From Ancylobacter amanitiformis (GTDB lineage: Bacteria; Pseudomonadota; Alphaproteobacteria; Rhizobiales; Xanthobacteraceae): 58,003 nt of DNA. Shown piece after piece: positions 16,764-25,069 of this stretch (position 1 is its first letter; each line of letters begins with the position of its first letter). Under the pieces are notes generated by a model, which worked only from the letters and a program-made list of their open reading frames with translations, was not told where the DNA came from and searched no databases. Location: positions 1 to 58,003 of the forward strand of contig NZ_JAUSVR010000020.1 in the NCBI RefSeq assembly GCF_030814815.1, read 5' to 3'. Position numbers and translations under genes: made by a program.

Positions 16764-16904
16764 CCGGTGGGCTTCCGCCCGCCGGATCATCACGCTTCCG
16801 CCGGGTTTGGCGGGCATCCCACGCTGTGCGTGCGCGTGAACAATGTTATGAAGCGCAGTTACGCCGTCCCTGGTCGAATCGGGACGGTATGGAGCTTGAG
16901 ACCG

Positions 16905-18122
16905 ATGACCGACTTCCACCGTATCCGCCGGCTGCCGCCCTATGTGTTCGAGCAGGTCAACCGTGTGAAGGCCGCCGCCCGCAATGCCGGCAGCGACATC
17001 GTGGATCTCGGCATGGGCAATCCGGACCTCGATGCCCCCGCGCACGTGGTCGAAAAGCTCAAGGACACCATCGGCAAGCCCCATACCGACCGTTACTCGG
17101 CCTCCAAGGGCATTCCGGGACTGCGCCGCGCGCAGGCCGCCTATTACGCGCGCCGCTTCGGCGTCTCGCTCAATCCCGACACGCAGGTCGTGGCGACGCT
17201 CGGCTCCAAGGAAGGCTTCGCCAACATGGCGCAGGCGATCACCGCGCCCGGCGATGTGATCCTGGTGCCGAACCCGTCCTACCCGATCCACGCCTTCGGC
17301 TTCCTCATGGCGGGCGCGGCCATCCGCTCGGTGCCGTGCGAGCCGGGGCCGGAATTCTTCCACGCGCTGGAGCGGGCGGTGGTTCATTCCATTCCCTCGC
17401 CGCTCGCGCTGGTGCTGTGTTACCCATCCAACCCGACGGCGCAGGTTGCCGACCTCGATTTCTATCGCGACGTGGTCGCCTTCGCGAAGAAGCATGACCT
17501 CATCATCCTGTCCGACCTTGCCTATTCCGAGGTCTATTTCGACGACAACCCGCCGCCCTCGGTGCTGCAGGTGCCCGGCGCGATGGATGTGACGGTCGAG
17601 TTCACCTCCATGTCCAAGACCTTCTCCATGGCCGGCTGGCGCATGGGCTTCGCGGTGGGCAACGAGCGGCTGATCGCGGCGCTGGCGCGGGTGAAGTCCT
17701 ATCTCGACTATGGCGCCTACACGCCGATCCAGGTGGCGGCGGCGGCGGCGCTCAACGGGCCGCAGGACTGCATCGCCGAGATGCGGTCGGTCTACAAGAG
17801 GCGCCGCGACGTGCTGGTGGACAGCTTCGCCAAGGCCGGCTGGGACATTCCCGTGCCGACCGCCTCGATGTTCGCCTGGGTACCGATTCCGGAAAAATTC
17901 CGCCACATGGGCAGCGTCGAATTCGCCAAGCTGCTGATCGAGAAGGCCGATGTCGCGGTGGCGCCCGGCGTCGGCTTCGGCGAGCATGGCGACGAGTATG
18001 TGCGTATCGCGCTTGTGGAGAACGAGCAGCGCATCCGGCAGGCGGGACGGAATGTCCGGCGCTTCCTTGAAACGGGCGCCGAAACATTGCACAACGTCGT
18101 CCCTCTCGCCGCGGCGCGCTGA
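16905..18122 (+). CDS. PLP-dependent aminotransferase (AlaC / LL-DAP aminotransferase type)
   Basis: A 405-residue fold-type I aminotransferase. The PLP lysine is Lys238 in SMSKTFSMAGWRMGF, and CYPSNPTAQ and LSDLAYSEVYFDD hold the cofactor. The pattern GMGNPDLDAP at the start and TDRYSASKGIPGLR fit the alanine/LL-diaminopimelate aminotransferase group that lies next to hom in many alphaproteobacteria. The likely reaction is glutamate-pyruvate or related transamination; the LL-DAP label often given to these proteins is by similarity. The next gene, hom, starts 59 bases downstream in the same direction. Confidence 0.88.
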   Translation: MTDFHRIRRLPPYVFEQVNRVKAAARNAGSDIVDLGMGNPDLDAPAHVVEKLKDTIGKPHTDRYSASKGIPGLRRAQAAYYARRFGVSLNPDTQVVATLGSKEGFANMAQAITAPGDVILVPNPSYPIHAFGFLMAGAAIRSVPCEPGPEFFHALERAVVHSIPSPLALVLCYPSNPTAQVADLDFYRDVVAFAKKHDLIILSDLAYSEVYFDDNPPPSVLQVPGAMDVTVEFTSMSKTFSMAGWRMGFAVGNERLIAALARVKSYLDYGAYTPIQVAAAAALNGPQDCIAEMRSVYKRRRDVLVDSFAKAGWDIPVPTASMFAWVPIPEKFRHMGSVEFAKLLIEKADVAVAPGVGFGEHGDEYVRIALVENEQRIRQAGRNVRRFLETGAETLHNVVPLAAAR

Positions 18123-18181
18123 CGCCTGGATGTCTCCGGGCGGCGCCGCTTTCCAGGTCTTTTGTTGAGTTCGGAAAAGAT

Positions 18182-19501
18182 ATGGCGCCGCCGCTGAAAA
18201 TTGGCATCGCCGGCCTCGGTACGGTCGGGGCCGGAGTGGTGCGTATGCTGGCCCGCCGCAAGGATGAGATCGCCTTGCGGGTCGGCCGCCCGGTTGAGGT
18301 CGTGGCCGTGAGCGCCCGTGACCGCACCCGCAACCGCGATTGCGACCTCTCGGCTGTGCGCTGGTTCGAGGATGCGGTCGAACTGGCCCGCGATCCCGAC
18401 ATCGACGTGTTCGTGGAGCTGATCGGCGGTCATGACGGCATCGCCCGTGACGCGGTCGAAGCGGCCATCGCCAGTGGCCACGAGGTGATCACCGCCAACA
18501 AGGCGCTGCTCGCCCATCACGGCGTGTCGCTCGCCAGCGGCGCCGAGGCGAATGGCTGCAACATCTATTTCGAGGCCGCGGTCGCGGGCGGCATCCCGGT
18601 CATCAAGGCGCTTCGCGAGGCCCTGCTGGGCAACGAGATCGCCCGTGTTTCGGGCATTCTCAACGGCACCTGCAATTACATCCTGACGCGCATGCACGAG
18701 GAGGGGCTGTCCTTCGACGCCTGCCTCGAACAGGCGCAGCTTCTGGGTTATGCCGAGGCGGACCCGACCTTCGACGTCGACGGCTTCGACACCGCGCACA
18801 AGCTCTCGCTGCTCGCCGCGCTCGCCTTCGGCGTGCAGCCGGACCCGGAGGCCATCCATGTCGAGGGCATCCGCTCGATCACGCTGGCCGATCTCGAAGC
18901 GGCGGACGAACTCGGCTACCGCATCAAGCTGCTCGGCGTCGCCGCGCGGGCCGGCGCGGCGGTGGAACTGCGCGTTCATCCCACCATGGTGCCCAAGCAC
19001 TGGCCGATCGCGCAGGTCTCGGGCGTTACCAATGCGGTGGCGATCGATGGCGACGCGGTGGCGCTGACGCTGGTCGGCCCCGGCGCCGGCGGCGATGCCA
19101 CCGCTTCCGCCGTGGTGGGCGACATCTGCGACATCGCGGCCGGAAAATCGGGCACGCCGTTCGGCTGGAAGGCGCGCGACCTGCGCCCCGCCGGCAAGGC
19201 GGCAATCCAGCGTCATGAAGGTGGGTACTATATCCGCCTCGCGGCGGTCGACCGGCCGGGAACGGCGGCGGCCATCGCGCGGCATATGGCGGAGCAGAAC
19301 ATCTCGCTCGAGTCCATCATGCAGCATCGACGCGGCCGTCCGCATGGCGGCGAGCGGGCGGAAAGCGCGGAGGCTCCGGCACCGGTGGTGCTGGTCACCT
19401 ACGCCACTACCGAGGACGCGGTCCGCCGCGCCATCGCCGCCATCGAGATCGACGGCGTGATCGCATCGCCGCCGCAGGTGATTCGGATCGAGAAGGACTG
19501 A
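18182..19501 (+). CDS. hom: Homoserine dehydrogenase
   Basis: A 439-residue NAD(P)-dependent enzyme reducing aspartate semialdehyde to homoserine for threonine, methionine and isoleucine synthesis. The Rossmann GIAGLGTVGAGVVRML opens the protein, TANKALLAHHG and GILNGTCNYILTRM are active-site signatures, and AEADPTFDVDGFDTAHKL contains the substrate-binding acid residues. A C-terminal ACT domain (HEGGYYIRLAAVDRPGTA onward) indicates feedback control by threonine. glpX follows after 14 bases, so both are probably co-transcribed. Confidence 0.96.
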   Translation: MAPPLKIGIAGLGTVGAGVVRMLARRKDEIALRVGRPVEVVAVSARDRTRNRDCDLSAVRWFEDAVELARDPDIDVFVELIGGHDGIARDAVEAAIASGHEVITANKALLAHHGVSLASGAEANGCNIYFEAAVAGGIPVIKALREALLGNEIARVSGILNGTCNYILTRMHEEGLSFDACLEQAQLLGYAEADPTFDVDGFDTAHKLSLLAALAFGVQPDPEAIHVEGIRSITLADLEAADELGYRIKLLGVAARAGAAVELRVHPTMVPKHWPIAQVSGVTNAVAIDGDAVALTLVGPGAGGDATASAVVGDICDIAAGKSGTPFGWKARDLRPAGKAAIQRHEGGYYIRLAAVDRPGTAAAIARHMAEQNISLESIMQHRRGRPHGGERAESAEAPAPVVLVTYATTEDAVRRAIAAIEIDGVIASPPQVIRIEKD

Positions 19502-19515
19502 GAGGGGCTGGGACG

Positions 19516-20514
19516 ATGGCGGAAGAGATTACGGTCAAGGCAGGCCAGGCGCTCGAGCGCATCCTGACGCTGGAACTGGTGCGCGTGACCGAACGCGCGG
19601 CGGTGGCCTCCGCCAGCCTGCGCGGGCGCGGCGACGAGAAGGCGGCCGACAAGGCCGCCGTGGACGCGATGCGCCGCGAACTGAACCGCCTGCCGATCGC
19701 CGGCCGGATCGTCATCGGCGAGGGTGAGCGCGACGAGGCGCCGATGCTGTTCATCGGCGAGGAAGTCGGCACCGGCAAGGGCCCGGCGGTCGATATCGCC
19801 GTCGACCCGCTGGAAGGCACCACGCTCTGCGCCAAGAACATGCCGGGCTCGATCGCCGTGATGGCCATGGCCGAGGGCGGCACGCTGCTCTACGCGCCCG
19901 ACGTCTACATGGACAAGATCGCCATCGGCCCGGGCTACCCGAAGGGCACGATCGACATTGACGGCTCCCCGGCCGACAACATCCATTCGCTGGCCAAGGC
20001 CAAGGGCGTGAAGCCCTCCGAGATCACCGCGCTGATCCTCGATCGCCCGCGCCATGCGGCGATCATCGAGGCGGTGCGCAAGACCGGCGCGGCGGTGCAG
20101 CTCATCACCGATGGCGACGTGGCCGGGGTGATCCACACCACCGATCCCGACGAGACCGGCATCGACATCTACATGGGCACGGGCGGCGCGCCCGAGGGCG
20201 TGCTCGCCGCGGCGGCGCTGCGCTGCATCGGCGGCGAGATGTACACCCGCCTCATCCTCGACAGCGAGGAGAAGCGCGAGCGTGCCAAGCTGATGGGCGT
20301 CACCGATCCGAAGAAGATCTACACCATCACCGACATGGTGCGGGGCGACTGCCTGATCGCGGCGACCGGCGTGACCACCGGCAACCTGCTCAAGGGCGTG
20401 AAATACCGCAAGGACGTGGTGACGACGCACACGGTCGTCATGCGGTCGGCCTCCGGTACGGTGCGCTGGATCGAGGCCGAGCATCGCGATCTCTCCAAGT
20501 TCCATCTCGGCTGA
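19516..20514 (+). CDS. glpX: Class II fructose-1,6-bisphosphatase
   Basis: A 332-residue GlpX-type phosphatase that hydrolyses fructose-1,6-bisphosphate (possibly also sedoheptulose-1,7-bisphosphate) in gluconeogenesis or the Calvin cycle. Motifs are GEGERDEAPML and VDPLEGTTLCA for metal binding, then DRPRHAAII and GTGGAPEGVLAAAALRC. It is followed by a perfect hairpin terminator about 100 bases downstream, so the transcription unit ends here although recJ, its usual neighbour, lies 4.5 kb further on. Confidence 0.96.
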   Translation: MAEEITVKAGQALERILTLELVRVTERAAVASASLRGRGDEKAADKAAVDAMRRELNRLPIAGRIVIGEGERDEAPMLFIGEEVGTGKGPAVDIAVDPLEGTTLCAKNMPGSIAVMAMAEGGTLLYAPDVYMDKIAIGPGYPKGTIDIDGSPADNIHSLAKAKGVKPSEITALILDRPRHAAIIEAVRKTGAAVQLITDGDVAGVIHTTDPDETGIDIYMGTGGAPEGVLAAAALRCIGGEMYTRLILDSEEKRERAKLMGVTDPKKIYTITDMVRGDCLIAATGVTTGNLLKGVKYRKDVVTTHTVVMRSASGTVRWIEAEHRDLSKFHLG

Positions 20515-20868
20515 TTCCGCAGGGCGGGCCCTCCCGCCTGTCCGGGCGGGCCTTGGCTGCACGGCTTCCTCCATGGACTTGCCTGTGTAAGCCTGCCTCT
20601 GCCAGCTTGCGTGATCGAAAGGGGCACCACGGTGCCCCTTTGCTTGCGCGGAACCCGTCATCGGCGGCTTTCCGGCTTTCCTGCAGTCCCATCTCGGAAC
20701 GCCGGGCGCGGGCCGGCGAGGGGTGAGGTGGCGAGCGTGAGGCGGCGAGCGTGAGCCGTGGCTTTTGGCGACGAGGGTCTTTGGAACCGCGTCGGTGTGC
20801 TGTATACCAGAGGTATCGCCGACAGGCATTCCGCAAGAATGCAACGCCAAATGCAAAGGGAACGACCC
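20515..20868. other. Intergenic region with glpX terminator and small dyads
   Basis: No gene is seen in these 354 bases. The left half holds the glpX terminator. The right half, just before the small unknown gene, contains ATACC-AGA-GGTAT (20804-20816) and GCATTC-CGCAA-GAATGC (20826-20842), two short inverted repeats that could be operator or leader structures. Confidence 0.45.
20618..20641 (+). terminator. glpX: Intrinsic terminator after glpX
   Basis: An 11-bp perfect stem, AAAGGGGCACC / GGTGCCCCTTT, with a very short loop (AC; four bases if the closing pair opens), then a T-poor tail. Symmetry lets it act on both strands. Confidence 0.8.
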
Positions 20869-21210
20869 ATGCCCGCTCCTCATTCGCTCCTTCCGCCCCT
20901 GCTGGCCCAGATCGATGCGCTCATCGCGGCCGAGAAGTATCAGGAGGTCGCCGAGACCTATGCGGCTTTCGTGAAGGAGCACGCGACCACCAGCTACCTC
21001 GCCTCCGAGCCGATCCCGTTCAAGCTGAGCGTGGCGTTCTCGAACAAATACGGTTCCTCGGCCACCACCACCTTCACCCTGCGCAACACCACCTGGGCGT
21101 CGGACGTGAAGGGCGCGCTCAAAGCCGGCCCCGCCGACTTCGCCGCGCTGGTGGCCAAGTATGAGGCCGAAGTCGCCGAGATCGCCAAGTCGGTCAAGAA
21201 GGTCGCCTGA
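20869..21210 (+). CDS. Small conserved-looking protein of unknown function
   Basis: A 113-residue cytoplasmic protein with no signal or membrane segment. It has a helical N-terminus (LLAQIDALIAAEKYQEVAETYAAFVKEH), a strand-rich centre (YGSSATTTFTLRNTTW) and a C-terminal charged helix ending KSVKKVA. The ATG at 20869 follows AAGGGA. Strong coding bias and flanking terminators on both sides mark it as a real single-gene unit. I recognise no family. Confidence 0.65.
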   Translation: MPAPHSLLPPLLAQIDALIAAEKYQEVAETYAAFVKEHATTSYLASEPIPFKLSVAFSNKYGSSATTTFTLRNTTWASDVKGALKAGPADFAALVAKYEAEVAEIAKSVKKVA

Positions 21211-21236
21211 GGCGCCCCGCTCGCATCCTTGACCTG

Positions 21237-21263
21237 AAAGGCCGGCCTCGCGCCGGCCTTTTT
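21237..21263 (+). terminator. Intrinsic terminator after the 113-aa protein gene
   Basis: A stem AAAGGCCGGC / GCCGGCCTTT with five-base loop CTCGC, followed by TT. It lies 27 bases after the stop codon of the + strand gene and just before the end of the convergent hydrolase gene, so it can serve both. Confidence 0.88.
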
Positions 21264-21282
21264 CGTCTCAACCGGCGCGCGT

Positions 21283-21975
21283 TCAACCCCTCGCCAGGTC
21301 CTTGAGGAAATGGTCGACACCGAGCTGCACCATGGCCGGCTGCGAGGCGTGCGGGCCGGGATGCTCGACATAGGTCAGTTCATAACCCGCGCCCCGCAGC
21401 TTCGCGGCATGGGCGCGGCCGGCGCTGTCGATCGGCGTCTGCGTATCGGCCTGACCATGGGCGATGAACACCTTGGGCGCGCCCTCCTGCGCCAGCACGG
21501 TCATGAAGCCGGCCGAGAAGGCCAGGATATGCGTGACGATGTGCCCGTTGCTCAGCCCGGTGGAGAGCGAGTAGCTGCCCCCGTCGGAATGACCGGCAAA
21601 GGCCATATGCGCCGGATCCAGCGCGAAGCGTGAGGCCACCTCGCGCAGGCCGATATCGAGCCGCTCGCGATCGGGCCCGTTGCCGGCGATCACGATATCC
21701 CAGGTGGGAAACAGCGATTGCGGCACCAGCAGCAGGAAACCGCGCTCCAGCGCGTGCCGATGCAGGATCGGCAGGATCTTCTCCGCGCTGCCGCCGCCGC
21801 CGTGAAACAGCACCATCAAGGGCGTGGGACGCGCCGGGTCGATTGCCTCCGGCACGACCAGAACATAGTCGCGCTCGGCGAACAGGCCGAGATCATGCCG
21901 GCCGGGCGGCAGCGGCGGCCGGGTCGGCGCGGCGTGGCGGAAATCGAGGCGGCCGAGCAGGGAGAGGTCGAGCAT
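21283..21975 (-). CDS. Alpha/beta hydrolase (carboxylesterase / PHB-depolymerase-like)
   Basis: A 230-residue alpha/beta hydrolase without a clear signal peptide. HGGGGSAEK supplies the oxyanion hole, GHSDGGSYSLS contains the nucleophilic serine, and the C-terminal half has HGQADTQTPID (acid) and HPGPHASQPAM (catalytic His). The layout matches short phospholipase/carboxylesterase and poly(3-hydroxybutyrate)-depolymerase-like enzymes. The nearby PHA synthase makes a polyester substrate possible, but nothing in the sequence proves it. ATG 21975 is taken from the domain boundary; its ribosome site is poor. Confidence 0.75.
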   Translation of the reverse strand: MLDLSLLGRLDFRHAAPTRPPLPPGRHDLGLFAERDYVLVVPEAIDPARPTPLMVLFHGGGGSAEKILPILHRHALERGFLLLVPQSLFPTWDIVIAGNGPDRERLDIGLREVASRFALDPAHMAFAGHSDGGSYSLSTGLSNGHIVTHILAFSAGFMTVLAQEGAPKVFIAHGQADTQTPIDSAGRAHAAKLRGAGYELTYVEHPGPHASQPAMVQLGVDHFLKDLARG

Positions 21976-22413
21976 GGCAGGCACCGTAGGGTGTTCCCCA
22001 CGACGACGCTGCGGCGCCCGGGAACGGCGAGAAAATGGGCGCCGGCGACCGTGGGAGCCGGGACGCAGGCAAGACGTTGGCGGGCCTCCATTTTCACGGA
22101 GGGGCGCCACAATCTAGTGGGTTTCGCGGTGAAGGGGAATCCGGTTCGCGCGTGAAAAGCGCATCGAATCAACCAGCTGGAGCGCGCATCGATCGCGGAA
22201 TGCCCCGGATGAGCCTGCGGCTGCGGGGCGGCAGAGCCGCGCCTTGCGCGTGCCTGCCATGTTTGTCGCGCAAGGCAGGCATCGGCTGGGCGGCCTTTGC
22301 GCGTTCGCGATGAGGGGTTATGTCCGGCTGTCTCGGGCGGGACGGCTCGACTCGCCCGCGACGTGCGTTCCGCCACGGGCCGCACCGCCGCCTCTCTTCC
22401 TTCGTGGTGCGTA
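21976..22413. other. Divergent intergenic region, nothing recognised
   Basis: About 440 bases between the divergent hydrolase and EamA transporter genes. A 92-codon + frame (22035-22313) crosses it but has Arg/Gly/Ala-rich content, no good ribosome site and no family resemblance. Promoters for both genes must be here, yet no clear -35/-10 pair stands out. Confidence 0.4.
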
Positions 22414-23277
22414 ATGCCTTTCCGGGACCAGCTGCTCGCCGTCGCCATCGTGTGCGTGTGGGCGCTCAACATGATTGCGATCAAGCTCGGTGTGGCGGAA
22501 ATCCCACCCGTGCTGACGACGGCGCTCCGCTTCATGGTCGTCTCGCTGCTGGTGGTGCCCTTCACGCGCATCACCTGGCGCCAGCTCCCAAGCGTGATGC
22601 TGGTATCCGTCACGTTTGGCTCGATCCATTTCGGCATGTTGTTCGCGGCGCTGGAACATGCGGAGGCGGGCACCAGTTCCGTCATCATTCAGATCGGCGC
22701 GCCCATCGCCACGCTGCTGGCCTGCCTGTGGCTGCGAGAACCGCTGGGAGCGGTGAGAATGCTCGGCCTCGTCATATCGGTGGCGGGCATCGCCCTGCTG
22801 GCGATGGGGCCAACCATGCCGCCGCCGATCGGGCTCGCGCTGCTGGTGATGAGCGCGACCGGCTGGGCCATCACCAATCTCGTCGTCAAGCAGGTGCCGG
22901 GCATTTCGCCGATGGCGATGATGGGCTGGTCGTCGCTGTTCTCCGTGCCGCAGCTGCTTGTGGCTTCGTGGCTGCTGGAGGGCGAGCGCTGGGGCATGGT
23001 GGCCACGGCCGGCTGGCATGGCTGGGTGTCGGTGTTCTACAGCGCCATCGGGTCCTCGATCCTGGCCTATGGCGGCTGGTACTGGCTGTTGCGGCGTCAT
23101 TCGGTGAGCGCGGTGGTTCCCTATTCGATGCTGAATCCGCCGCTCACCGTGCTGTTCGGCATCGTGCTCATCGGCGACGATCCTTCGCCGGCGAAGATTG
23201 CCGGCACGCTGGTCATGGTTGCCGGCGTTGCGCTCATCCTGCGCAAGCCCGCCGTGAGCCTGCCCGATACCGCCTGA
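22414..23277 (+). CDS. EamA/DMT-family transporter
   Basis: A 287-residue inner-membrane protein with ten hydrophobic helices in two EamA repeats, typical of drug/metabolite exporters (YdcZ/RhaT/EamA superfamily). Signs are VCVWALNMIAIKLGVAEIPP in helix 1, EHAEAGTSSVIIQIGAP closing repeat one, and RRHSVSAVVPYSMLNPPLTVLFG near the end. Amino-acid or metabolite efflux is the usual role; the substrate cannot be read. The ribosome site before ATG 22414 is weak, but the first helix begins right there. Confidence 0.85.
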   Translation: MPFRDQLLAVAIVCVWALNMIAIKLGVAEIPPVLTTALRFMVVSLLVVPFTRITWRQLPSVMLVSVTFGSIHFGMLFAALEHAEAGTSSVIIQIGAPIATLLACLWLREPLGAVRMLGLVISVAGIALLAMGPTMPPPIGLALLVMSATGWAITNLVVKQVPGISPMAMMGWSSLFSVPQLLVASWLLEGERWGMVATAGWHGWVSVFYSAIGSSILAYGGWYWLLRRHSVSAVVPYSMLNPPLTVLFGIVLIGDDPSPAKIAGTLVMVAGVALILRKPAVSLPDTA

Positions 23278-23430
23278 GGCGGAAACGGCCCGCGACGGAT
23301 CCGCGCGCGATGGAAACGGCCGGGGCATCGCCTCCCCGGCCCGCATTCGCTCGTCCGCCCGACTGGCCGTCCAGCGGGCCCTTTACCTAGCCTTCGGGTT
23401 ACGTGGCCTTCAGCTCACGTGGCCTTCAGC

Positions 23431-24807
23431 TCACTTGGCGTTCAGGAAATCGCCGACCTCGAGCAGGATCAGTTCGTTGTCGTCGGCCTTGGCCGGGTCG
23501 CGCGAGGAGGAGAAGGGCAGGTTGTTGTCATTGCCCACCACGATATGGCTGGCATCGACCACGTCGACATTCTCGATGGTGAAGAAGGGGAATGTCAGCA
23601 CGCCGTCATTGAGCGGCTTGCGGGCGAGCTTATTCGGATCGGCGATCTTCATCAGGTCGATATGACCGATCTTGCGCACCGGCTGACCGACATTGGCGTC
23701 GGTGAGTTCGATCTTGTAGATGCGCTTGAACTTGGCGAGGTCGTGGAAGCAGTCCGGCCCCTTGGTGCCGGCCGCGCAGGCCTTGTCGGGCGTGCCCTCG
23801 CCATTGTCGCGCTCGATGATGAGGCCGGTGGTGCCGTCGATCATGTTGAAGTCGCCGATCGCGTTGCCGTTCTGCTCCAGCACGTACTGCCAGGAACGGC
23901 CGGTCCATTTCTGCGCGGCGACATCGAATTCGAGGATCTGCAGATATTCGCGCCCGTCGGCGGTCTTCTGCCAATCCTTCGTCGCGCCGTCCCACAACGG
24001 GCCTTCGAGCAGCGGGTAGAGGAACTTGCCGTCCTTGGAGGCAGCCATGCCCTCATAGCCCTTGGAGCGGCGGGCGTTGAACTCGGCGGTCTGGTTGGGC
24101 GCCCCGGCCGAGGCGACGAGATAATTGTCGGGCGAGCGCACCGGCGTCTGGCCGGCGAGCGTGTCGAATACCTGCTTCACCGCGCCCTTCATGTCGGCCT
24201 TGATGAGGAAGGGCCCGAACTCCTCGCCGATCCACAGGTCGTCGCCGATGATCTGGAAGCTCTCGAGGTCGAAATCGGCGCCGGTGAGGTAGCGCTTGGC
24301 GGTGCCCTCATGGACGATGCGGAACGGCACCTTCTTGTCGGGATCGGTGAGGAAGATGGTCTCCACGCGCTCGAAGCCGCCCTTCTGCCAGTCGATCCGG
24401 TAGCGGTTGAGATAGAGCGCCGAATCCGGGCTGTTGGCCTTGGAGCCGAAGCCGTTATCGGTGAGGATCCAGAACGTGCCGTCCGCCATCACCTTGATGC
24501 CGGAATGGCCCTGCAGCGGCTGGCCCTTGAAGGGAACCGAGATACCCGTCGGGCGGCCGGCGGACTTGCCTTCCACCGTGCCGGCCGCCTCGACGCGCGT
24601 GCCCGTGGTGAACTTGCCGGAGAGCTTGAGATCCTCCGGCGCCTCCGCGGGCACCGGGATGAAACTGGCCGCCGGCAGCACGGCATGGCCTTTGAGCGTG
24701 GCGGGATAGGCCTGGTCGGCGCGGGCGCCGGCGCTGGTGCCGGCGAGGCCGATGAGCGCGAGCGCGGCGCTTGCGAGCAGGCAATGACGGATGCGGGGGC
24801 GGACCAT
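23431..24807 (-). CDS. Secreted esterase-like protein of the phytase family
   Basis: A 458-residue exported protein. A Sec signal (LLASAALALIGLAGTSAGARA) precedes a beta-propeller-like domain with GISVPFKGQPLQGHSG, FWILTDNGFGSKAN, YLTGADFDLESFQII and IGEEFGPFLIKAD. These stretches mark the family annotated as esterase-like activity of phytase. Such proteins are periplasmic or extracellular and may act on phosphate esters; biochemical proof is scarce. Cysteines in CAAGTKGPDC probably form a disulfide. Three tandem TGACG-based repeats lie about 90-150 bases upstream of its start. Confidence 0.82.
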   Translation of the reverse strand: MVRPRIRHCLLASAALALIGLAGTSAGARADQAYPATLKGHAVLPAASFIPVPAEAPEDLKLSGKFTTGTRVEAAGTVEGKSAGRPTGISVPFKGQPLQGHSGIKVMADGTFWILTDNGFGSKANSPDSALYLNRYRIDWQKGGFERVETIFLTDPDKKVPFRIVHEGTAKRYLTGADFDLESFQIIGDDLWIGEEFGPFLIKADMKGAVKQVFDTLAGQTPVRSPDNYLVASAGAPNQTAEFNARRSKGYEGMAASKDGKFLYPLLEGPLWDGATKDWQKTADGREYLQILEFDVAAQKWTGRSWQYVLEQNGNAIGDFNMIDGTTGLIIERDNGEGTPDKACAAGTKGPDCFHDLAKFKRIYKIELTDANVGQPVRKIGHIDLMKIADPNKLARKPLNDGVLTFPFFTIENVDVVDASHIVVGNDNNLPFSSSRDPAKADDNELILLEVGDFLNAK

Positions 24808-24895
24808 GGCGGTTCTCCGTTCGGAAAGGGGCGGGGCCGAAGCCGCCTTCCTGACCGTCCCCCGTGTCGCTCACGCTACGGGATGGTGACGCCGG

Positions 24896-24956
24896 GGTGA
24901 CGTCTCGTCATCCCCCAAGGTGACGTTTCGTCATCCCCCGAGGTGACGTCTCGACT
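24896..24956. repeat. 23-bp tandem repeats with internal TGACG-N3-CGTCA dyads
   Basis: Three units start at 24896, 24919 and 24942. Units one and two are 21 of 23 identical. Each contains an inverted repeat, TGACGTCTCGTCA or TGACGTTTCGTCA, followed by TCCCCC; the third copy keeps TGACGTCTCG then diverges. A further TGACG lies just upstream. The spacing is about two helical turns, so protein dimers would bind on one DNA face. The array sits between the divergent phytase-like gene and recJ, about 90 bases before the former. Confidence 0.65.
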
Positions 24957-25069
24957 TCGCTCCTGCCGCGTCTCCGCCCGACGTCATGCGCCGCGAACCG
25001 TCAGTTGCCGGGTGGCTGTCGCACCTGTCACTCGACGCGGGCCCGCGCTTCGGGCTTATCCTGCGAATC

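Noticed and set aside
23419..24900. 493-codon plus-strand frame opposite the phytase-like gene
   Set aside because: Reads as a Leu/Val/Gly/Glu-rich shadow. The minus-strand protein has a signal peptide and family motifs.
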